In this document: in pieces, positions 58,691 through 64,000 of the stretch
How the letters are laid out: the number at the start of each line of letters is the position of its first letter
Position numbering within the stretch: the stretch's first letter is position 1
Assembly (NCBI GenBank): GCA_958450325.1
Contig: OY288257.1
Span: forward strand, 4,483,873-4,547,872
Direction of reading: 5' to 3'
DNA: 64,000 bases
DNA from: Agrostemma githago
Lineage: Eukaryota > Streptophyta > Magnoliopsida > Caryophyllales > Caryophyllaceae
Notes under the pieces: model-generated
Told to the model about the DNA's origin: nothing
The model's input: only the letters and a program-made list of their open reading frames with translations
The model's database searches: none
Translations under genes and position numbers: made by a program

Positions 58691-61066
58691 AAAGGGGTTT
58701 TGTTTCGGGTATTCTTTCAATATAATTTTGTTGTTGTTGAAGAAAAAACGAAATAAAAACTTATATCTCCTTTGAATTTGAATTCCATAAAGTCGATGAT
58801 GTGAAGATGTGAAGTCAATGATTCTATGACACTTCTGAATTGTAAAGCTGATGATTCTATTACATTTCTGAATTTGTTACGAGTTCGATAAGGGTTCTCA
58901 AGCAATTTATATTGGCGGAAAGTTTGTCGTCTGAAATTGTCAAGTCAGAAAAACCTGACGTTCATCGACGAGTCGGAAACCTCGTTCGAATTTTAGTCGG
59001 AAGAGTCCGTATGTCACCATGGAGAAAAGAGCAAAATTAGCAATTTATCACAACGAAAATGACCAAACATGTGGGGAATGATTGATATGCAGCAAGCAAA
59101 CAAGGGTATATTGAACAGAGAGCGAGGCAGCTTATCATGAGGCGTTTCATATTTTTCAAACAGTATCTCAAATTCATGTTTTATACTGTACTTTGTACAG
59201 TAATTGGTATCTCATAAGTACAAACATACAGCAACTATAATGATAGTATTATGACAAACCAATTATCACCTTGAATTATCATTGTCATATTATATGACAA
59301 AAGAATGAGATGCATACCTACATAAAATATTATTGGAACGTTGTACTATTGCTGAAATTACTTGACATTAGCAAATGGGGTTGTTTCATCGAATTTAAGA
59401 GTCTCAACGACAATAATATTACGGTTAGCTAGTATCCCTTATGAGTTACGGAGTACTCTATATTATTGCAATTTGTCGTATTGTTATAATAAGTCAAATA
59501 TTTCCTAGTTCCTACCATCCAATCTAAGTTTTACACTTATTATTATAAACGAGCAATCAAATCAAGCTTTACGTACATTCCTTTTATGACAAAAGATTTT
59601 ACCATACAATTCTTGTATATTTTCTCTATTTACCCAAAATGTGATTATTTTTACTTCCTTTAATTTAGGTGGACACATAAAATCATGTAATTTAGCAATA
59701 ATAAGAAGTATCACTTTTTACTCATTTTATTAAAAGTTGTCAAAAATCCAATGTAATTAGTTATTCCTAAGGATAACAATATTTTTGATTTTTCTATATA
59801 AATTGATAAATATTTGACACATTATAGTACGGAGTATTAATTATAATGGATATTTGGGTAAGAATTTGTGATATAAGAAGGTGGTGCAAGGTGAGATGGT
59901 CCATCCATAATAATAATAATAATAATAATTTAGTAATTGGGTTGCTTGGGTCAGTCATGGCGCCGATCTTGATATCAAAATCAAATCAAGCATTTAGCAT
60001 TGTATGTATGTATGTATCATGTATGTATGTCCTCCTCGTAGCTAAGAGATCTATATTGGTCCTATCTATTGGCATCATGTCGACCATGTTTAGAGGCACA
60101 TGACACAAACATCATGACAACCTACCGTCTCTGGAATTAAACCTCTTCGTCCCGGCCGCCTAGAACTCTGTCCTCTACAACTCATGTCCATGTCCATGTC
60201 CATGTCCGGGGCGCTACCTTGTACATACCTTCCTCCATCAATGTGAGGCATTTGGGGTACAACTAATATCCAACTATTCATCCTATCCAACTCATTCACA
60301 CCCAAATGTCAGTGTCGTCGATAATAATAATAAGTACGAGTAGTAAGTTCTCAAGTATATTTGTGACCTTCTACGCTATAATCAGATGCTATAATCAGAT
60401 TCTCTCTGTTCGATCATTTATTTACCTTTAACTTGATTAAAATATTTCTCATAAATAAGGTAAACAAATAATTGAGACAGAAATAGTAGAAAATAAACAT
60501 AATCCATAATGACAAGAAAAATGTGATGTCTCTTAAGTGAAATATTAAGGTCAGGTCAAGTAATTATGTTATTATATACATTTGCGACTTGTTTGATATA
60601 AGAGTTTCTTAATTAGCTAGGAAGATAATATAACCTCAAATAAACTACGGAGTAAAAAAATTGATAGAGAGTGATGCTACTAATAGACGATGAGAAACTG
60701 AAAAAGGATGGTAATGAGGCTTCCTTAGAAGGGAATTACCTACCTTCTCTCTAATAAGCAGGGACAAATCTAGAACTAAAATTTTGGGTAACGACTTCAT
60801 TATACTTGGTTATTATACATGAAAATGTATTATTTTTACGAATTTGTAGGTAGCGGAGGTCGATAGTTGAAAGAATATCCTCGTATTCAATGTATATCAG
60901 TTACGTAGTAATTATTATCTTAATTATAGGAGAGGTATTTGGAAGGTCTTAGACTAGCTTGTCAGTTTGTTGTATATATGCATAGCTGCTGTAATTGTTA
61001 CGTTTTGAGTTTTCGGAATACAATTATTAAGCTCTATCAGAATTCTATTGCTCTCTGATTTTATCA

Positions 61067-61078
61067 TGGTATCAGAGC
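61067..61078 (+). promoter_or_regulatory. Copia primer-binding site and end of 5' LTR
   Basis: TGGTATCAGAGC complements the 3' end of initiator tRNA(Met) and directly follows ...TTTTATCA, a CA end expected of an LTR. So the 5' LTR ends at 61066. Its left end was not resolved, because the right LTR lies outside the window. A run of about 27 A (61093-61119) lies between this site and the gag start. Confidence 0.8.
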
Positions 61079-61131
61079 AATAAGATCGATCCACAAAAAA
61101 AAAAAAAAAAAAAAAAAAATCTGGTACACGG

Positions 61132-62403
61132 ATGGCAGGAGAAAAGGGAGATGGAGGCAAAATTGGAGATGGAAGGAAAACCATACCCATTTCTTCTCCT
61201 CTTTACTTGCACCCATCAGATACTCCAGGCTTAATGCTCACCCAAACCAGTTTCAATGGAGAGAATTATGAATTATGGGCCGACGCTGTGAAGAATGGAC
61301 TTGATGCCAAGAACAAGCTTGGTTTTGTTGATGGAAGTGTTAAACAACCAAGCGGAAACGACGATGAAGACAGTACAGAAGGGATAGCTTGGCGTCAATG
61401 TAATGCCATGATAAAATCTTGGCTAAGAAACGTCATTGATACCAAATTGCACCCTAGTATCACGTTTTCAGCCACAGTTGAAGAAATCTGGACAGAATTG
61501 AAGGATCGTTTTTCTGCGGGAAACGCTCCAAGGGTACATCAATTGAAGTGCGATCTCGCGGAATGCAAACAAGGTAAGTTGTCTGTAGTAGAGTACTACA
61601 CTCAACTCAAGGTTATATGGGATGAATTGGCTAGTTATAGCAAAGTATCAAAGTGCACCTGCGGTGCTGCCGCAACACTTAATAAGGAAAAAGAAGATGA
61701 AAAGGTCCATCAATTTCTAATGGGTTTGAACACCCAATTGTATGGACATCTAAGATCCAATTTGCTCATGGAGGATTCAATCACCTCACTGAGCAGGGCT
61801 TATTCTCTTATCCTAAGAGAAGAAAGACATCGAGCAATCACACGATTAAAAGAAGAAAAAGTTGAATCTGCCATGGCCATCAAAACTAACAACCAAGGAG
61901 GAAGAAACAAGGGAAAACCATGGACAAAGGCTCATGAAGAAGAAGAACCAATGCAGTGTACTTGGTGTAACAAGTACTATCATGAGGAAGAAAATTGTTA
62001 TGATAAACATGGGTACCCACCTAGTTGGGGCAGAGGTCGTGGCAGAGGACGGAGAGGAGGACGCACAGGAACCAATGGCAGAGGAGGAGGCTACAATGCT
62101 GGTCGTTCTGGAGGGCGAACTCAAGCGAATAATTACCAGGCCAATGCAGTGGCTAGTGGGTCTGGACCAAGTGAATATGAATCCCATAAGCAACCAAATT
62201 CTTTTACAGTAGAAGAGGTAGAGCGTCTCAGAAGCTTATTAATGGCGAGCCCTGATGGAATCGACAAGCAAACAGGTACGAGTCTTAATGGTGAATGGTT
62301 ACTTGATAGTGGGGCATCCCACCATATGACCGGAAAACGCGATTTGCTCATCTTTGGCCGAAGGACAAATTTGATGAGAGGGGTAAACGGTGTGTTTTTT
62401 TAG
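61132..62403 (+). CDS. Ty1/copia gag and protease, broken at a deletion
   Basis: A 423-codon frame of a plant retrotransposon. The start codon is the first ATG after the primer site. The N-terminal half is a UBN2/gag-type domain (FNGENYELWADAVKNGL, IWTELKDRFS, VVEYYTQLKVIWDEL, FLMGLN). A zinc knuckle CTWCNKYYHEEENC (CX2CX4HX4C) lies near residue 280, followed by a Gly/Arg-rich stretch. The aspartic protease begins with LLDSGASHHMTG. Shortly after it, at about 62335-62365, the sequence jumps to what normally lies beyond the integrase core, in another frame, and the gag frame stops at 62401. The integrase catalytic domain is therefore missing. Confidence 0.93.
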   Translation: MAGEKGDGGKIGDGRKTIPISSPLYLHPSDTPGLMLTQTSFNGENYELWADAVKNGLDAKNKLGFVDGSVKQPSGNDDEDSTEGIAWRQCNAMIKSWLRNVIDTKLHPSITFSATVEEIWTELKDRFSAGNAPRVHQLKCDLAECKQGKLSVVEYYTQLKVIWDELASYSKVSKCTCGAAATLNKEKEDEKVHQFLMGLNTQLYGHLRSNLLMEDSITSLSRAYSLILREERHRAITRLKEEKVESAMAIKTNNQGGRNKGKPWTKAHEEEEPMQCTWCNKYYHEEENCYDKHGYPPSWGRGRGRGRRGGRTGTNGRGGGYNAGRSGGRTQANNYQANAVASGSGPSEYESHKQPNSFTVEEVERLRSLLMASPDGIDKQTGTSLNGEWLLDSGASHHMTGKRDLLIFGRRTNLMRGVNGVFF

Positions 62404-64000
62404 GATATCCTTATGGAAAGAAAGGGTGGAGAGTATATGACCTTAAAGAAAGGAGAATGCTTGTGTCCCGGGATGTTATCTTTAATGAAAATGAATTTCC
62501 TTATAAAAAGGTGGGCACGAATAGTACAGGGGCAAAACAACCTGCACCAAACAATATGTTGGTAGAGATACATGATACTCCTTTAGATGGAGTTGACCAT
62601 ATCAGTGAGGTCATTTCTCATGAGAGTAGCACCCCTGCAACTTCTGACCACACGATAATTCAATCTTCTACCAGAGCAGATAACGAGACCGTGTCACAAA
62701 ATTTTGAGAAGTCACTTGAAAGGGGTAGTGAAGGTCAGGTGGAAGAAAATACAGAGAGCAGCTTGGGAAGAGGAGCACGAAACAAGTATGAGCCCTGTTG
62801 GAAAAAAGACTACGTGTGCAAGTCGACTCGAGTATTAAACCCCGCCAAAAGTGTAACCCCGGTCCGATCAAACTCTTCAAAGGCAGGTACACGTTACCCG
62901 ATAGCTAATTACGTTACTACTAATTGTTTTTCTTTGTCCCATACTAATTTCCTATCCAGGATCGACTCACAGAAGGAGCCGATCAATTATTTCGAAGCAT
63001 CTAAAAATAAAAAATGGAGGGAAGCAATTAAGAAAGAAATCGATGCCTTACAAAACAATGGGACATGGAGTATTGTCAATTTGCCCCAAGGAAAGAAACC
63101 CATAGGATGTAAGTGGGTATACAAGATAAAGTACAAGGCCGATGGAACCATAGAACGATACAAGGCCAGATTAGTAGCACAAGGTTTTACTCAAATAGAA
63201 GGAGTGGACTATCACGAGACTTTTGCCCCGGTAGCAAAGATGACCAGTGTGAGATGTCTATTGGCTGTAGCTGTTGCAAAAAAATGGCTGATAGAACAGT
63301 TAGATGTGAATAATGCGTTCCTACATGGTGATTTGAATGAGGAAGTATACATGAAGATGCCACAAGGGTTCAGAATGAATGATGCGAGGAAAGTATGTAA
63401 ACTACAAAAATCGATATATGGTTTGAAACAAGCATCACGTAATTGGTTCACGAAATTGGCCGAGTGCTTGCGCAGGTATGGTTTTGTTCAGTCGTTAGCC
63501 GATTACTCATTGTTCACGTATAATAAGAGCGAAATCTTCATTGGAGTTCTAGTATATGTTGACGACATGATAATTGTTAGTAACAATAAGTCAGCTAGTA
63601 CGAAATTCAAACACTTTCTCGACAAGAGTTTTGGCATCAAGGATTTAGGAAGGTTGAAATATTTTTTGGGTATAGAAGTTGCAACTGGTGAGAGGGGCTT
63701 ATTTTTATGCCAGCGGAAATATGCTCTTGGGATTATAGAAGAGGTAGGAATGTTAGGGGCAAAGCCAGCAATAACACCCATTCAGCAAGGTCATCGTCTA
63801 GCATTGGCCGATGGATATTTTTTGAAAGATGCATTGAAATATAGGAGACTAGTTGGAAAGTTGGTCTATCTCACAATCACCCGACCCGACTTAGTTTATG
63901 CTGTGCATACATTGTCTCAATTTGTTCACGAGCCACGAAAGGAGCATTGGGATGCATTGCTTCGAGTCATTCGTTATGTGAAAGGTAATCCGAATAAGGG
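62340..64000 (+). CDS. Ty1/copia reverse transcriptase region, open to window end
   Basis: A frame without any stop runs from the deletion junction off the right edge of the window. It opens with the segment that follows the integrase core in copia polyproteins (CVFLGYPYGKKGW and VSRDVIFNE). It continues through a variable linker and then the reverse transcriptase: WREAIKKEIDAL, WVYKIKYKADGTIERYKARL, the catalytic LDVNNAFLHGDL, IYGLKQASRNWF and YVDDM. The start of the RNase H linker (YRRLVGKLVYLTITRPDL) is reached at the edge. The lack of stops over 1.6 kb argues for recent insertion. The frame has no own start codon near the junction and would depend on the gag frame. Confidence 0.93.

Larger units (their letters stand above)
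54407..61020. other. Intergenic DNA with decayed repeats
   Basis: No gene is supported. Besides the elements listed, 55350-55452 forms an imperfect inverted repeat around AAGATCTCTTACATATA. The segment 56890-57240 has repeated AATTAACG/TGGGTTGAGGCT/ATGACCCGTTTATATAAG-type words, typical of an old hAT-like MITE. (CATGTC)n lies at 60184-60208, and a diverged Stowaway-like fragment (GTAAACAAATAATTGAGAC) ends near 60488. Confidence 0.55.

Overview
The window is nuclear DNA of a flowering plant. Seven protein genes show typical plant exon-intron structure with GT-AG introns, and wide AT-rich spaces hold plant-type transposons. The proteins are eudicot-like. The organism may belong to Caryophyllales, but that is only an impression from the general look of the sequence and from a very common short word (TACTCCGTA); no species is claimed.

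Layout, left to right. (1) 1.1-4.5 kb, minus: a growth-regulating factor (GRF1/2 type) with QLQ and WRC domains and a miR396 site. (2) 5.8-7.3 kb: a 5'-truncated LINE with an exact 18-bp target duplication, just upstream of (3) 7.6-14.7 kb, plus: a 15-exon DEAD-box helicase of the RH16/Dbp9/DDX56 type. (4) 14.7-18.2 kb: intergenic DNA with MITEs, a SINE stub and a (TA)36 tract. (5) 18.4-22.8 kb, plus: squalene epoxidase, 8 exons. (6) 23.6-24.0 kb, minus: a small single-exon gene of unknown function that shares a 291-bp divergent promoter with (7) 24.3-28.8 kb, plus: an organelle-type HflX GTPase, 13 exons. (8) 31.4-33.3 kb, plus: a CGR2/CGR3-type Golgi methyltransferase, 6 exons. (9) 34.0-39.2 kb: a compound tandem-repeat block broken by a 2.47-kb solo LTR that itself carries a 184-bp MULE-type MITE. 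(10) 39.2-44.3 kb: intergenic DNA with Stowaway and hAT MITEs. (11) 44.3-46.0 kb, minus: a type-2 ACC synthase, 3 exons. (12) 46.0-51.5 kb: AT-rich intergenic DNA. (13) 51.5-54.4 kb: a second, GC-richer LINE fragment. (14) 54.4-61.0 kb: intergenic repeats. (15) 61.07 kb to the window end: a Ty1/copia element that lacks its integrase core.

The genes do not form a pathway. Squalene epoxidase serves sterol and triterpene synthesis, ACC synthase serves ethylene synthesis, the CGR protein acts in Golgi pectin methylation, HflX acts on organelle ribosomes, RH16 probably acts in ribosome biogenesis, and GRF is a growth transcription factor. Exon joins were worked out by hand; each coding sequence sums to a whole number of codons and matches its family's usual length.

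I found no clear new molecular system. The most unusual material is the nested repeat block at 34-39 kb, an upstream ORF whose stop overlaps the HflX start codon, and the strong over-representation of TACTCCGTA/TACGGAGTA.
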